NCBI GenBank assembly: GCA_922989275.2
Contig: OV277866.1
Coordinates: 38,643,246 to 38,707,245 of the forward strand
Source of the DNA: Gari tellinella
Taxonomy: Eukaryota > Mollusca > Bivalvia > Cardiida > Psammobiidae
Length of the DNA: 64,000 nucleotides
Direction of reading: 5' to 3'
Part shown: in pieces, positions 42,855 through 53,555 of the stretch
Numbering within the stretch: position 1 is the stretch's first letter
Layout: each line of letters begins with the position of its first letter
The notes under the pieces: model-generated
The model's database searches: none
What the model saw: the letters and a program-made list of their open reading frames with translations, nothing else
Told to the model about the DNA's origin: nothing
Position numbers and translations under genes: made by a program

Positions 42855-43199
42855 CAGTAAAACTTCTCTATTACGACTACTAAAACGAAACCAAATTGCT
42901 TTACAAAATACAGGTAAAGTTAGGTGACATTAATTGCTTAACCCCTATGGTGTAACTACTCATTGAAATTGTACGTTCGAGAATTTCTAAAAAGTAGTCA
43001 CACTATAGCATTTAGTGTTGACATAGGAGAGATAATTTGGAATTTGTTCGGTTACTCCCTCTTATCTGAAGTCCTGCCTAAAGAAGCTTTCTGTTTTACT
43101 GTCACCATTCTTTTAGCAGTCACCTGCCATAAACAACTTATCATTAATACACTTCAGTGGTCGTAAAAGAGAGGTAGTCGTTAAAGAGAGGTTTTACTG
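42855..43199. mobile_element. TA-2 with nested hAT-like-1 (unit 2)
   Basis: Copy of 41619-41963, nested piece at 42938-43077. Confidence 0.85.
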
Positions 43200-43256
43200 T
43201 ATTACCAATGTGTTATTTTTTCTCACTCACACACGCGACCAATTTCTTACTTGTTA

Positions 43257-43469
43257 CAGTGGAGAATCTGTTATTCTTTCCCAATAAACGCGTTTACGCT
43301 AAAACTATTATTTGCAGTAACCCAGCGTCTGATCAGGCTCCAAACTGTTTGCCACCAAGATAAACAAGAATTATCAGAATTGTCCAAAAGTTGTTCTTTT
43401 CTACGTTTTAGTGCTTTGCGTTTGCGTATGTTTGCGTTTAAACGGGAAAGAATAACAGATTATCCACTG
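43257..43469. mobile_element. TA-1 MITE with half hairpin (unit 2)
   Basis: Copy of 42021-42233 with the same hairpin-arm deletion, so the deletion predates the duplication. Confidence 0.9.
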
Positions 43470-43562
43470 TAATAGCTATTCTGCATAATCAGTGTCGCCA
43501 TTTGTGACACATGACTTAGTTTCATATAATATTTGTCCAAGACACCGATTTTGTTGTCATCC

Positions 43563-43807
43563 TTAACCCTTTCACTGCCAAATTGTCCGCGAGTAGTTTA
43601 CCCCTTCACCGGTTCACTGTCGCCTGCTTCAATTTTGTTGTTTAAAGAACGGTTTAAAGTAAGATTCAATGTTGTATGACTTAAAACATATGGATACAAT
43701 TGTCAAATCGTTTGGATCCTGATCAGACGCCGCGTGACGCGGTGTCGTTTCAGGATCCAAACTGTTTGCAAATGCGCTTTTAAGCGTAATTGAGAGTGAA
43801 AGGGTTA
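43563..43807. mobile_element. TTAA-1 MITE, complete
   Basis: 245 bp, TTAA at 43563-43566 and 43804-43807. Ends TTAACCCTTTCACT and AGTGAAAGGGTTAA. A second internal CCCCTTCACC and a TCGCCTGCTTCAATTTTG box precede the hairpin at 43703-43769 (GTTTGGATCCTGATCAGACG, apex GCCGCGTGACGCGGTG, right CAGGATCCAAACTGTTTGC). TTAA targets and CCCTTT ends fit piggyBac-type elements. Confidence 0.93.
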
Positions 43808-44399
43808 AGCAAGTACTAATCTGTTGAACAAAAACATACATGTCAATAGTGCAACATACGTTTGGAGTTCAGTAAATATCAAAACCGTTTGAAAAAGCCA
43901 GTAACGTTGGACATCTCTGACAGCGGGTTTAATTTTGAAGTGGTTAAAATAAGCAGGTTGTATAAACAAAACAATACTGAAGGTACGATAAATAACTAAA
44001 TTGGTTACACCTTGTCATATATATTTAGGTACCCTTAATTCTTTCTTGCTCCCACGAAATGTTACTCAAACAAATTGCAATGATATATAGCAAACTGACA
44101 GGCTCTGGAAAATGATAAAGTATAGTTAAGTGTAAAATAGTATGGAGTAAAACCAGACACTCTATTATGCGACCGCAACTGTTTTAGCGAATAAATTATT
44201 CCACATTATCTTTAGTTCAATTATGGTCTTCATCATAACACGCCATAGGGGACTGGAACAAAGAGACAGTATTGCAATCACGAATGAACAAAACACCCAC
44301 TTTCTCTACTGAATGTATCTAACCACTAGTGATATAATAGTTGACTAATTAAATTCTCTAGGTCGTTAACTACAGTTAAACCAAAGCAATTGCACCCAC
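43808..44399. other. Unassigned
   Basis: GGAGTAAAACCAGACACTCT then ATTATGCGACC near 44152 hints at a worn TA-2 left end. Confidence 0.35.
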
Positions 44400-44515
44400 T
44401 CAGCGAAATTTACCTTGATGTTGGTAAAGACATAAACTAGCTTAAAGCAGGGGGAAAACAAAACAAACAACTCAAATATGAGTGGTCAGCTTTATGTCCC
44501 ACTCATTTTAAGCAA
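44400..44515. repeat. B-type hairpin, decayed
   Basis: AGCTTAAAGCAGGGGGAAAA on the left and CATTTTAAGCAATCC on the right; the middle (ACTCAAATATGAGT) is a different palindrome. Confidence 0.45.
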
Positions 44516-44799
44516 TCCAATTCTTATGATCGTTATAACCCTATATAAAGAGAAATGTAACGATAAATGGGGCTGATATCATTTTCTACAACAAGTTTGC
44601 ATGTACGTGAACAGTGAAAATGAGACGCGATCCGAACTAATTAATGTATCTTCTACCGTTGTAACATAAATCTCTATAAGCATGACTATATCCCTAGTGG
44701 CGGTAATGTATACCGAAACTGTCATTTGCTGTTGGTTAATTAAAACATAAGCTACGAAACTCGACTTCACTCATTTTGATACAAGAATTGAATTTGTGA

Positions 44800-45012
44800 A
44801 TCTAATAAGGATCAAAACTGTCTGACATAACTATTGATGATTCGTTTAATGATAACTCTTTAAAACACGTGTGTACTAGGAAACAATAACACCGTCTCCA
44901 CCGCTTATATTTTTATATGCTTGGCCTCACAGCAGATTAGATAAAATGGCACCCGTTGTCTGATTAAGATTCAAACTGTTTGAAAAAGTCAACTGTAGTC
45001 GCAGTGTTAACG
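44800..45012. repeat. Stem A relics
   Basis: GATCAAAACTGTCTGAC (about 44811) and GATTCAAACTGTTTGAAAAAG (about 44968) are two right-arm pieces; GTTGTCTGATTAAG precedes the second. Confidence 0.45.
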
Positions 45013-45160
45013 TTAACTCTTTCACCACTTGTTTTGAACTTAAGCCGGTTATTTAAAAACTAACTTTGAAACGATATTGCAGACAACAATTTTGAAGCAG
45101 ATGACAATGGTGATGAAGGGGTAAAACCTCACGATAAATTTGATCATGAGAAAGGGTAAA
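45013..45160. mobile_element. TTAA-1 MITE lacking the hairpin
   Basis: TTAACTCTTTCACCACTTG at left; TTTGAAGCAGATGACAATGG then GATGAAGGGG and GATCATGAGAAAGGGTAA at right. No stem A sequence between. Confidence 0.7.
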
Positions 45161-45190
45161 TATACAGCTAATCAGATAATAGATACAGTT

Positions 45191-45308
45191 TGACAAATAA
45201 GTAGATATGAACAAGGCATTTATTGACTAGATGAGCACGGCCTGACAACTCGATGGAGATAACACTGGCATCAAGCGGTCATGAAGCGTACAATTCATAC
45301 AAGAGCCT
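45191..45308 (+). repeat. Dispersed repeat DR3, copy a
   Basis: TGACAAATAAGTAGATATGA, ACAAGGCATTTATTGACTA and CTGACAACTCGATGGAGATA are shared with copy b at 46130-46247; worn copy c at 58629-58700. Confidence 0.8.
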
Positions 45309-45309
45309 T

Positions 45310-45562
45310 TTAACTCATCCCCCTATAGTCTATATCTAGTCGTAAGGATATGGTGACCACTTAAAGCAGGTTGAAAGTAAAGCAGAATGCGCCTTAGGCG
45401 CATTCTGCTTTACTTTCAGCCTGCTTTAAACTATGAGCTGCTAGGAGAAAGAATGCATTTTTATAGCGCGTAATTATAACTGTGTTTGAATTGAAATTAT
45501 TTTCTTCAGAGGAGGAATGCATTAAGAACGTAAAGGGGCGTATTTATGGGGGAATGGGTTAA
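45310..45562. mobile_element. TTAA-2 MITE, complete
   Basis: 253 bp, TTAA at 45310-45313 and 45559-45562. Hairpin 45360-45428 with one mismatch: TTAAAGCAGGTTGAAAGTAA, apex GAATGCGCCTTAGGCGCATTC. Right part TTCAGAGGAGGAATGCATTA and TATTTATGGGGGAATGGG. Inserted at the end of DR3 copy a. Confidence 0.93.
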
Positions 45563-46129
45563 CATATCGCTGCAGCAAATTTGTCCAAGCATCGAATGAA
45601 CGAGCAAATACAGTACAGTTCTGGTTAATCGAATTAATGTTCGTTTTCTTTAAACAATAGTAGGGCGTTCTTTAGCAGGGCAAAAGTTACTCAGAAATTC
45701 CATGCAATATCTTTCTGCGTAATACTTGTATCATGCTTCAAAATAAGTTTAAAACCAACAAGCAGTCGGTGATTTTATGTTTCTTATACGTAATATTTGA
45801 GTGTTAATAATCATGGGTGGTCTTTATATATTGCAGTGTTGTTTTTCATACACAACATTAAATATGAAATTGCAAACCGCCGCGTTTCGAGGCATTCCAT
45901 TTTAAAATTCACTGTATGACAATGCCCTCTTTTCTACAATGTAGACTAAAATGGAGTAAACAATATATTTCCAAGTTAACATTTAGTTTATTCATTGTTT
46001 TAGGGTTTTACTAGATTGGTGATAACGATATGATAGGTGATAACAAAATGACATATGTCATATATTATTGTCTTTTTCTACAAATAGTTGGGTGTTTAAT
46101 GTACAACACCACAGATAAGAGAAACAACA
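45563..46129. other. Unassigned
   Basis: Nothing recognised. Confidence 0.4.
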
Positions 46130-46247
46130 TGACAAATAAGTAGATATGAACAAGGCATTTATTGACTACTGAAAACGTTCTGACAACTCGATGGAGATAA
46201 CATAGATATCAAGCAGCCTTGAAGCGTAAACCGTTAGATACAATAGC
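46130..46247 (+). repeat. Dispersed repeat DR3, copy b
   Basis: Partner of 45191-45308, about 940 bp downstream. Copy b has no TTAA-2 insertion at the equivalent place. Confidence 0.8.
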
Positions 46248-46589
46248 CTCTTTACGTATACAGTGGAGGATTCGAACAAGTACTCGTGTTAACGAGCAGC
46301 TGTACAAGATGAACACTCAAACAATTGATTCTAGTTTCAGTATTATAGTCAGTTTCCGCGAGGATGGAACAATAGTAGAATGCTCCTATTGCAACTACAT
46401 GTATCTATTTTAGTTTTATATAGATTTAAGATGCCACAAGAGTTTCGACACCGTCAACGAGTATTTGTATGCGCGTGCTTGTCAAAACGAAGGTAAACAT
46501 ACAATTTGACGTGCTATCGTTTACAAAGACTTGATTTGCATCACCAGTTATGTGATTCTGATCCGGTAAAAAGCGAAGCAGAAGGCTTC

Positions 46590-46800
46590 TAGAGAGAAAC
46601 TAGATCGCGGCAAGTCGTCGTGTAATAAAAAACGCGACCGCTGGTCTTGATCTACAATGTTTGACAACCACACACATCAAAAACATTCTATATAGCCTAT
46701 CGACCAAACCCAGATACAGAGCCTTGGAATTTGGTATGTAAATTTTGCAATGCAATAAGGATCGTTTTTTCATGGCACGGCTCACTTAATAACTCAACAC
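46590..46800 (+). repeat. Dispersed repeat DR5, copy b
   Basis: Ends TCATGGCACGGCTCACTTAA, resembling 33614-33640; preceded by GACCGCTGGTCTTGATCTAC and TGTTTGACAACCA, which resemble the hairpin right arm at 33478-33505. Confidence 0.45.
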
Positions 46801-46922
46801 TTTACTACTAAATCCGACTTCCCCTCAGTCACAGGATCACTGAATGTCTGCCATAAGTTCAGTTGAGAAATCGTTGGCCGTCGATGGCCATCGACTGCGA
46901 GTTGGCTACACACTCTGGATTA

Positions 46923-47155
46923 CAGTTGAGAAAGCGCTAGTCTTCCGTTTAAACGCAAGGACATTGCAATGAAATAGAGAAAATGATTTTGTTTTAACAA
47001 TTCTGACTACTAGTTTTAATCTGAGTGGCAAATAGTTTGGAGCCTGATCAGACGCCAGATTATCCGATGTCTGATCTGGCTCCGAACTGTTTGCAATGGA
47101 AATAATAGTTTAAGCGTAAACGACTTTATTCGAAAAGAATACATTTTCTCTGCTG
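46923..47155 (+). mobile_element. TA-1 MITE
   Basis: TA at 46921-46922 and 47156-47157. Left CAGTTGAGAAAGCGCTAGTC. Hairpin 47029-47094: GTTTGGAGCCTGATCAGACG, apex CCAGATTATCCGATG, GATCTGGCTCCGAACTG. Left arm shortened relative to the 246-bp copies. Confidence 0.87.
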
Positions 47156-47157
47156 TA

Positions 47158-47519
47158 CTCTGCACGCTGCACACGGGGCACAGACCGCTAACCTTAACAG
47201 CAAGCAGTGTCAACTTAACACCTTACTGATATATATCTGGTTTGACATAATATCAATGATTATTCAGTCAAAATGTTTAAACCATAAATTTGGAAAATGA
47301 TTGGAGACGACAACTTTATGAGCGATACAATGGAAACAAATGGGTTACCAAATATGCCATAAATGCATTTATACATGTATGTTATATATTCTACAGCTTT
47401 TAATATTTTTATCTATATCTTAAAACAAACGTGATTACTGATTTGATATATAGCATACACTTTAAATCGAAGTGTTGTTCACCCTTTTGTTACGCTGCAG
47501 GCAACTTTATTGTATCTTC
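47158..47519. other. Unassigned
   Basis: Nothing recognised. Confidence 0.4.
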
Positions 47520-47590
47520 TGCAAAAAAGTTTGGATCCGTATAGACGCCGAATAGGTATGCGTCTCATCTAAACCCAAAGTCTTTGACTT
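47520..47590. repeat. Stem A hairpin, degraded
   Basis: AAAGTTTGGATCCGTATAGA then CGCC ... TGCGTCTCATCTAAACCCAA; mismatched in both GATC blocks. Confidence 0.55.
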
Positions 47591-47617
47591 TCTGATTATA
47601 ATCTCCTCAATAAAATA

Positions 47618-47957
47618 CAGCGCCCCTCTCTCCAACGACAACCACTGGGATACACTGATTATGTGCGTTGTACGGAGGGAGTCGTTATAGAGATGAAAAT
47701 GATTTACATTTGCAAAAAACTTGAATCCAGTTACGCGGCGTCTGATTTGGATTCAAGCTTTTTGTCACTCATCATAAAGTTTCTTCTGTCAAAATGTCGA
47801 ATATGTATTTTGAGCAAAACAGCAGACGACAACGTTCAGCAGACGTTATAACAGCAGTAAAAGCGTTAGACATAATTATCCTGTAAGGGAACTGTGGTTA
47901 TAGTCGTTTTTAGGAGAGAATCGTTGTTGGGAGGGTCGTTGTAGAGAGGAAGCGCTG
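47618..47957. mobile_element. TA-4 MITE, near complete
   Basis: TA at 47616-47617 and 47958-47959. Left CAGCGCCCCTCTCTCCAACG, right TTGTAGAGAGGAAGCGCTG. Hairpin 47713-47763 has lost the left inner stem (TTGAATCCAGTTACGCGGCG). Contains AGCAGACGACAACGTTCAGC and AGACG. Confidence 0.87.
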
Positions 47958-48155
47958 TAGATACAAATCAACTAAAATAACTGTTACAGATGACACGTTC
48001 TGTAGACCACAGTAAAATAACGTGAAAAAATAAATGTGGACAACACGTCCGATCAATCCATCACTGTAAAAGGTACGACTATAATATTGCTATTTCCAGT
48101 ATATAAATGTAATTGAACAAGAAACTAAATTTATTCTGTCATACGTTGACAAATT

Positions 48156-48355
48156 CAAACCTTTCACAGGCAAGTAAGTACCATTTCCTATTTGCATTCT
48201 GGATCAAGACCAGATGCTAAACAACTCGGCGTCTGATTAAGTTACAATATGTTTGGACATCGTATCTATACGTATTTCTAAAGTCAAACTGTATTTAAAA
48301 AACTTTTCAAGAGTACAGGAAAGCAACTTTATATCAGCGACGAAAAGGTTAAAGC
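48156..48355. mobile_element. TTAA-1 MITE, decayed
   Basis: CAAACCTTTCACAGGCAAG, worn hairpin GGATCAAGACCAGATGC ... CGGCGTCTGATTAAG, then GCGACGAAAAGGTTAA. Confidence 0.5.
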
Positions 48356-48382
48356 AGATGTTAACTTGGCGGTGCCAATATA

Positions 48383-48628
48383 CAGTGGAGAATCTGTTAT
48401 TCTTTCCCGTTTAAACGCAAACGTACGCAAACGCAAAGCACTAAAACATAGAAAAGAACAACTTTTGGACAATTTTGATAATTCTTGTTTATCTTGGTAG
48501 CAAACCGTTTGGAGCCTGATCAGACGCCGGGTTACCCGGCGTCTGATCTGGCTCCAAACTGTTTGCACTGCAAATAATAGTTTTAGCGTAAACGCGTTTA
48601 TTGGGAAAGAATAACAGATTCTCCACTG
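48383..48628 (+). mobile_element. TA-1 MITE, complete
   Basis: 246 bp, TA on both sides. Nearly identical to 8891-9136; hairpin 48500-48566 has one outer mismatch (CAAACCGTTTGG left, CCAAACTGTTTG right). Confidence 0.95.
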
Positions 48629-48985
48629 TAAATATTAAAATTCCAAGTAGAAGTTGTTCAGCTGATACGTGCAGTTACACCAAGGAAATACAAATAACCA
48701 CTTAAAAGTACTTTTCGCATATACCTGGGTTTAAAAAAAGGTTTTGAAAAAACAAAAATATGTATGGTTTACAGCCTCTTTCTATGTTTGAAACCGGTAT
48801 AGTTTGAAACAGTGTATACCAAACACACAAACCTAAAGATCATACTGTCAGTGCACTTTTATTGCAGTTTATATTTCTGAGGATAAAAACAGCCCATAGA
48901 ATGTACACAAACGTTCGATTTTCACGGGAGGAATAGTCCAAAATATAATATTATAAACTTTAGCATGAACAGGGGTTAAGTGGTA

Positions 48986-49231
48986 CAGTGGAGAAAACGT
49001 TATTCTTTCCCGTTTAAACGCAAACGAAACGCAAACGCAAATCACTAAAACGTAGAAAAGTACAACTTTTAGGCACTTTTGATAATTCATATTTATCTTG
49101 GTGGCAAACAGTTTGGGGCCTGATCAGACGACGGGTTACCCGGCGTCTGATCTGGCTCCAAACTGTTTGCATGGGAAATAATAGATTTAGCGTAAACGCG
49201 TTTATTGGGAAAAATAACGGTTTCTCCACTG
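48986..49231 (+). mobile_element. TA-1 MITE, complete
   Basis: 246 bp, TA at 48984-48985 and 49232-49233. Hairpin 49104-49170 with GTTTGGGGCCTGATCAGACG left and GATCTGGCTCCAAACTG right. Confidence 0.94.
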
Positions 49232-49233
49232 TA

Positions 49234-49604
49234 TACCTTCAGTAATAGTCGTACACACATTATGTAAAATTGCACCGAACCGACTTTATCATTTATTGCT
49301 GTTTACAGTCTGACGACATAAGCCTTGAGCCAAAACTATAAACGGCTTAGAATTTTGTCTCATCTGAGAATTGTTTGATAATTCTAAAATAAGTATGCTT
49401 CATTTGACAATGAAAATCCACGCTTTCCGACTGCCAACAGAAAACCAAATAGTTAAAAGTTTTCAACAAAGCAAATATGACACTACAGTGCACTGCCGTA
49501 TCCCAAATGCAATAATATTGCCATACAGTTTGACTACATATAATACGAAAAGTAACTCGACGTCTGATCAGGATTAGAATAATTTGGGGATCATACCATT
49601 CTCA
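49234..49604. other. Unassigned
   Basis: ACGTCTGATCAGGATTAG at about 49559 is a stem A right-arm scrap; nothing else. Confidence 0.4.
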
Positions 49605-49800
49605 CAGTGGAAAAGACGTTATTATGTTTCCATAAACGCGTTTGCGCAACATTTAACATTTCCAATGCTAACAGAATGGAGCCAGATGATCCACCAGGTA
49701 GCTCCAGTTTGTTTGCTACTCAGTGTCATATATGGATTTAAATGTATTGCGTTTGCGTTACGTTTGCTTTAAAAGGGAAATAATAACGTTTTCTGCACTG
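49605..49800. mobile_element. TA-1 MITE, diverged
   Basis: Left CAGTGGAAAAGACGTTATTA, right AATAACGTTTTCTGCACTG; flanked by CA instead of TA on both sides. Hairpin reduced to CTAACAGAATGGAGCCAGAT and AGCTCCAGTTTG. Confidence 0.8.
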
Positions 49801-49915
49801 CACATTAATTATTAAAGACAATGACAACCAGAGTTTATCTTAACATTTTATGGGTAAATGGATATCAGACGCCTACATAAACATGTAAATACTAGTAAAA
49901 GAAAGAGAATTAAGG

Positions 49916-50069
49916 AAAGGAATGGATTTTTTCGGCGTTCAAGCGAAATGAACGACAGAAAATTATAGGCAAATACCATTAATCGTGCTAGCGATTCATG
50001 GTAAATTTGCCGATAACTTTCTGTCGTTCATTTCGCTTGAACGCCGAAACCAATCTGTTCATTTCTTAT
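49916..50069. mobile_element. HP-C long hairpin
   Basis: Left TTTTTCGGCGTTCAAGCGAA, right TTCGCTTGAACGCCGAAACC, centre CGTGCTAGCG. Almost full-length pairing. Confidence 0.9.
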
Positions 50070-50215
50070 ATCTACAATGTATTTGCTGTAATTTCTAATA
50101 TTAGAGTTGAATTTTGTAAGTATGCATGTATGTTTAATCCATATTAGAGGTTGATAACACGAATAATGTATACCCTATCAGGAACAGCCATGACCGAATA
50201 ACTGTAGCTGCGTAC
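50070..50215. repeat. Right flank shared with the 1289 HP-C copy
   Basis: GTATGCATGTATGTTTAATC then CATATTAGAGGTTG matches 1490-1525. Confidence 0.6.
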
Positions 50216-50442
50216 ATTCGAAAGCAAAACAATAAGTTCCATTGTTTACATTCGAAGATCAACAACTTAAACAGTTTGGCGCGAAATTGACGATTTGACG
50301 TCATTAGAAGTGACGTCATTTTTAAATGTTCAACTGCACATATTTCTAGAATATGGATATAATTCAGATGCAGTTGTTGTTGATTATGGGGTACCTGTGC
50401 TTAACACTCACAGGACAGCTTGGTACAGACATTATTCAGATA

Positions 50443-50600
50443 CAGTAAAACCCTTCTGATACGAACTCTAAAATGACGGTGTATTGGCTAAATGAAACAC
50501 AGTTTGAACTAGTTGAAAAGTAAAACCGAAGAATGGACTTTTACCTTGTTTTAAGCAGTTATTTGCCTGAAACGCCTAATAAGTAACATTGGTGGGAAGA
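50443..50600. mobile_element. TA-2 MITE, decayed
   Basis: Left CAGTAAAACCCTTCTGATAC after TA. Hairpin right arm AATGGACTTTTACCTTGTTT then TAAGCAGTTATTTGCCTG. Right end lost. Confidence 0.65.
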
Positions 50601-50932
50601 CAAAGATAATAACAAAGCATAGTTGAGACATTTAGGAACAACTCTTAATCTTCCTCCATTATTTGGTTCCATTGTGGTGACTATAATAATAGAACAGTCA
50701 CTTGCTATTTCATTGTGAGTTATCATGGCTTCGATCCAAATATACGTAGCTTAGCTCTTACAATGTTGAAATTCTCAAGCGGATAGTTTCATATATGATA
50801 AACGTTGGTGTTGGCTATATAGTAAGTGGAGTGCCTTCTTGGTATTTAAAAGTGTGCGAACCAAAGCAGACATGCATAAAAGCGCCTTTACAGTAACACT
50901 TTGATCTTGGCGCATACTGATTGCGCATATAT

Positions 50933-51106
50933 GTATTTAAAACCTCTCTATTACGATCACTAAATTATGTTAATTATTAGCTGTTTACGACATGTGACTA
51001 CCTAAAACAATATGACACTTAGTGTTATCGAGCTTTAAGCTGTCACATGTCTTTTATATTACCATTAAACCTTGTTTAAGGGGTCGTTATAGAGGGGTTT
51101 TAATGT
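50933..51106. mobile_element. TA-2 MITE with reduced hairpin
   Basis: Left AAAACCTCTCTATTACGATC, right GTCGTTATAGAGGGGTTTTA. The hairpin has only outer pairs (CATGTGACTACCTAAA, AGCTGTCACATG). Confidence 0.72.
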
Positions 51107-51377
51107 ATACGGGTTCCTGATGTGCAATGATTCATGTCAAATCGTACCAACGATATGTAAGCCTTCGCCTGCAGATTGCATCAATTTTACTGATATTTGC
51201 AAACAATATTTATCAAGAAAAGATCATGATCCAAACATCCCCACACTCGAATTTATCGTTGTTAGATTTAAAAATACATGTTTTTTAATGTTACAGTTTT
51301 TGCTGATGACAATTTCAAATCAGGCGTCATTGCAACAAGACAAGAAGTGAACGCTGAACGATATTGTTGTCCGAATA

Positions 51378-51579
51378 CAGAAAATTCGCTTTTTACGACC
51401 ACTTAATTATTTTGATTATTTGGATGTATGGCTTAAGACTGCTTAAACAAGGTGAAAATAAAAGAAAAAAGCTCCTTTAGGAGCTTTTTCTTTTACTATC
51501 ACCTTGCTTTAAGCTTTCGCCTGACTTTTATATAATTAATAATCTTTATTTAAGTGGTTGTAATAGAGAGATTTTACTG
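51378..51579. mobile_element. TA-2 MITE with rewritten hairpin
   Basis: TA at 51376-51377. Left CAGAAAATTCGCTTTTTACG, right AGAGAGATTTTACTG. The hairpin's inner stem is AAAAGAAAAAAGCTCC with GGAGCTTTTTCTTTT, fully paired, where other copies have ACAGAAAGCTCC with GGAGCTTTCTGT. Confidence 0.9.
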
Positions 51580-51915
51580 TCTTTGCAACAACAGAACGTC
51601 AAACTTTGATCTGGATAGTTTGTTGACCAATTGTAAGTTATTGAAACATTTAACCGTATAACCAAAACCTGTTTAGCGAAACTAAATTGATATTTGCAAA
51701 ACAGTTATGATACAGAAGCTTATATATCAGTTCATGATGGATGCAAATTTCGGCGACCTTAGCAGGCACTAGCTTAAAGCAAACGATATCGCATTAGTAT
51801 AGAGAGAAACAACATATATTCCTTGATGTTATTTTTAAACCTTTAACAAAATTTTGAAACATCCGTCTGCAGATGTTGACTCTTCTGTCATTTCTTGAAT
51901 TTGATATCCTAAGTT

Positions 51916-51983
51916 TTTAAACAGTTTGGGTCCAGATACGATGCCAAAATACACGGTGTCACATCTGGATCTAAACATTATGC
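51916..51983. repeat. Stem A hairpin, degraded
   Basis: TAAACAGTTTGGGTCCAGAT ... GGTGTCACATCTGGATCTAA. Apex unpaired. Confidence 0.6.
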
Positions 51984-52002
51984 AACATGCATCACGTATT
52001 CT

Positions 52003-52209
52003 TTAACCATTTCACTCTCATTGACAGTTTAAAGCGCGTCTGCAAACAGTTTGTGTCCTGATCAGACGCCGCGTAACGCGGCGTCTGATCAGGACACAAT
52101 CTGTTTGATATTCTTATCGATATTTATTAACAACAATACTGAAGCAGACGACAATAAATATGTGGAAGGGGTTAAAATCTCCCAAATAATTTGATCATAA
52201 AAGGGTTAA
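52003..52209. mobile_element. TTAA-1 MITE, compact, with an altered stem
   Basis: 207 bp, TTAA at 52003-52006 and 52206-52209. Hairpin 52042-52107; the stem reads TGTCCTGATCAGACGCCG and CGGCGTCTGATCAGGACA, perfectly paired though the family norm is GGATCC. Right part GAAGCAGACGACAATAAAT, GTGGAAGGGGTTAAAATC, TTGATCATAAAAGGGTTAA. Confidence 0.92.
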
Positions 52210-52779
52210 ACACATGTTGTATGCAGGATCGTCGCACTCAAATCACATGCAAATGCACACACTGCATAAAATATGCAGATTCGGCCTGCGTTGGCATCGA
52301 TGATCGATGCTAAATTGTGCACCAATTTGGGAAATGCTTCGCTTTTAAAAACATAAAAATTGTGTTAAATGTGTATTCTTTTAAAAATGAAAGTGTTGTA
52401 ACTGCTTTATACCTTATCATGGAAGAAGAGTCAGTACATGTACTGTATTAAATATAAATTTTGTAGCATAGAGTTTAGAATATTTTGTCTAAACTCGTTA
52501 AACATTGGAAAATGAGTTTAAAGCCCTACTAAATGGTAACTACTAAATGTCTGAAGAACGTATTGTAGAAGACTCGTTTAGGGGTTTTCTGAGCTACTTC
52601 TGCCTTGCATTTATTAGTGAGATTTCATTAAAAACGTCCAACGCATTTTCATTCAATATGCGGTGACGAGAGGTATTACTGTACATGTACTGAAATACAA
52701 TAGAACACCGTACATGCTCTGATCGAAGATGTGAGCCAGATAACAATTCCCTGTATGAACAGTATCGTAATGAGCTCTA
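52210..52779. other. Unassigned
   Basis: ACGAGAGGTATTACTGTA near 52665 may be a TA-2 right end; otherwise nothing recognised. Confidence 0.35.
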
Positions 52780-52925
52780 GATTAACTGAATTTGGACGAG
52801 CCTTGGATTAAAGGGGCATACCGAGTCCGCATTTGCATATTAAGAGAAAGCTGGAGGACATGTATAGTTAACTCAACCGACGTCCATAAATCGTTTTGGC
52901 GAATGATATCGAGAATCCATGGGTG
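52780..52925 (+). repeat. Dispersed repeat DR6, copy a
   Basis: GATTAACTGAATT, TGGATTAAAGGGGCA and ATTTGCATATTAAGAGAAAG are shared in order with 60024-60180. Confidence 0.75.
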
Positions 52926-53408
52926 AGATATTGTATAGTGTATTCTTCAACATATTCGTCAGCTATCCAAATAACAGTTTAACTACCAGAAATAGTGTAC
53001 AATAATTTATCAAGGTCGAGGGCCTTCCCCCAACAACGTGTTTGTGGTAAAATAATCTTTTTTTTTATATAGGAAATGGTTTGCAATAAGATCAGAAGCC
53101 ATGTTAACCACCGTCCTGTCAGACAAGAAATTGTATAAAACTCGAGTTAGTATAAATTATCAATATTTACCAAAAAAACATGAATTTCTGCGTTCTGCTC
53201 CACTACATGTTTGGGAAACAGTACCTTTGTACCATTCTGCCATTGCAATAATCATTTATATGATATTTCGAAAGAATCCGCTATAAATTACTGAAAATAT
53301 TGAGTCGAAACTGTTTTGCCAATTCTACGAAGATTCCTTACTCCGTATCTCACGGATGTTTAATTTTGAGTATCGAACTTGTTCAACGTTTCATTGAAAT
53401 AAGCCTGA
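52926..53408. other. Unassigned
   Basis: Nothing recognised; the 61-codon frame at 53101 has no domain. Confidence 0.4.
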
Positions 53409-53555
53409 GTCCAAGGTTATAAAGCTGAAGTCTATATTAGTCTAAAGTCGTTCTCAAGCATTTGATTGGTCAGATTTAAGCCTAGGCTCAAATCTGACCA
53501 ATCAAATGCTTGAGAACACACTCAGACTCTTCTCAAACGCTTTATAACCTTGGAC
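53409..53555. mobile_element. HP-F hairpin element, intact
   Basis: 147 bp. Ends GTCCAAGGTTATAAAGC and inverse. Central stem 53451-53516: CTCAAGCATTTGATTGGTCA, GATTTAAGCCTAGGCTCAAATC. Two nested inverted repeats separated by unpaired arms. Confidence 0.88.

Larger units (their letters stand above)
41058..43535 (+). repeat. 1236-bp tandem duplication
   Basis: Sequence from 41058 recurs from 42294, offset 1236. The 6-mer TATTTG is at all three junctions (41058-41063, 42294-42299, 43530-43535). I saw one difference (A at 41613, T at 42849). Each unit carries a TA-2, a TA-2 with nested hAT-like-1, and a TA-1. Confidence 0.95.

Noticed and set aside
41058..43535. Direct repeats as LTRs of a retrotransposon
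   Set aside because: The units are adjacent with no interior and contain DNA-type MITEs; a tandem duplication explains it.
8876..49275. Recurring peptides such as NSLEPDQTPG and LRLRTFAFKRE in many frames
   Set aside because: They are translations of the TA-1 hairpin and arm, not a protein family.
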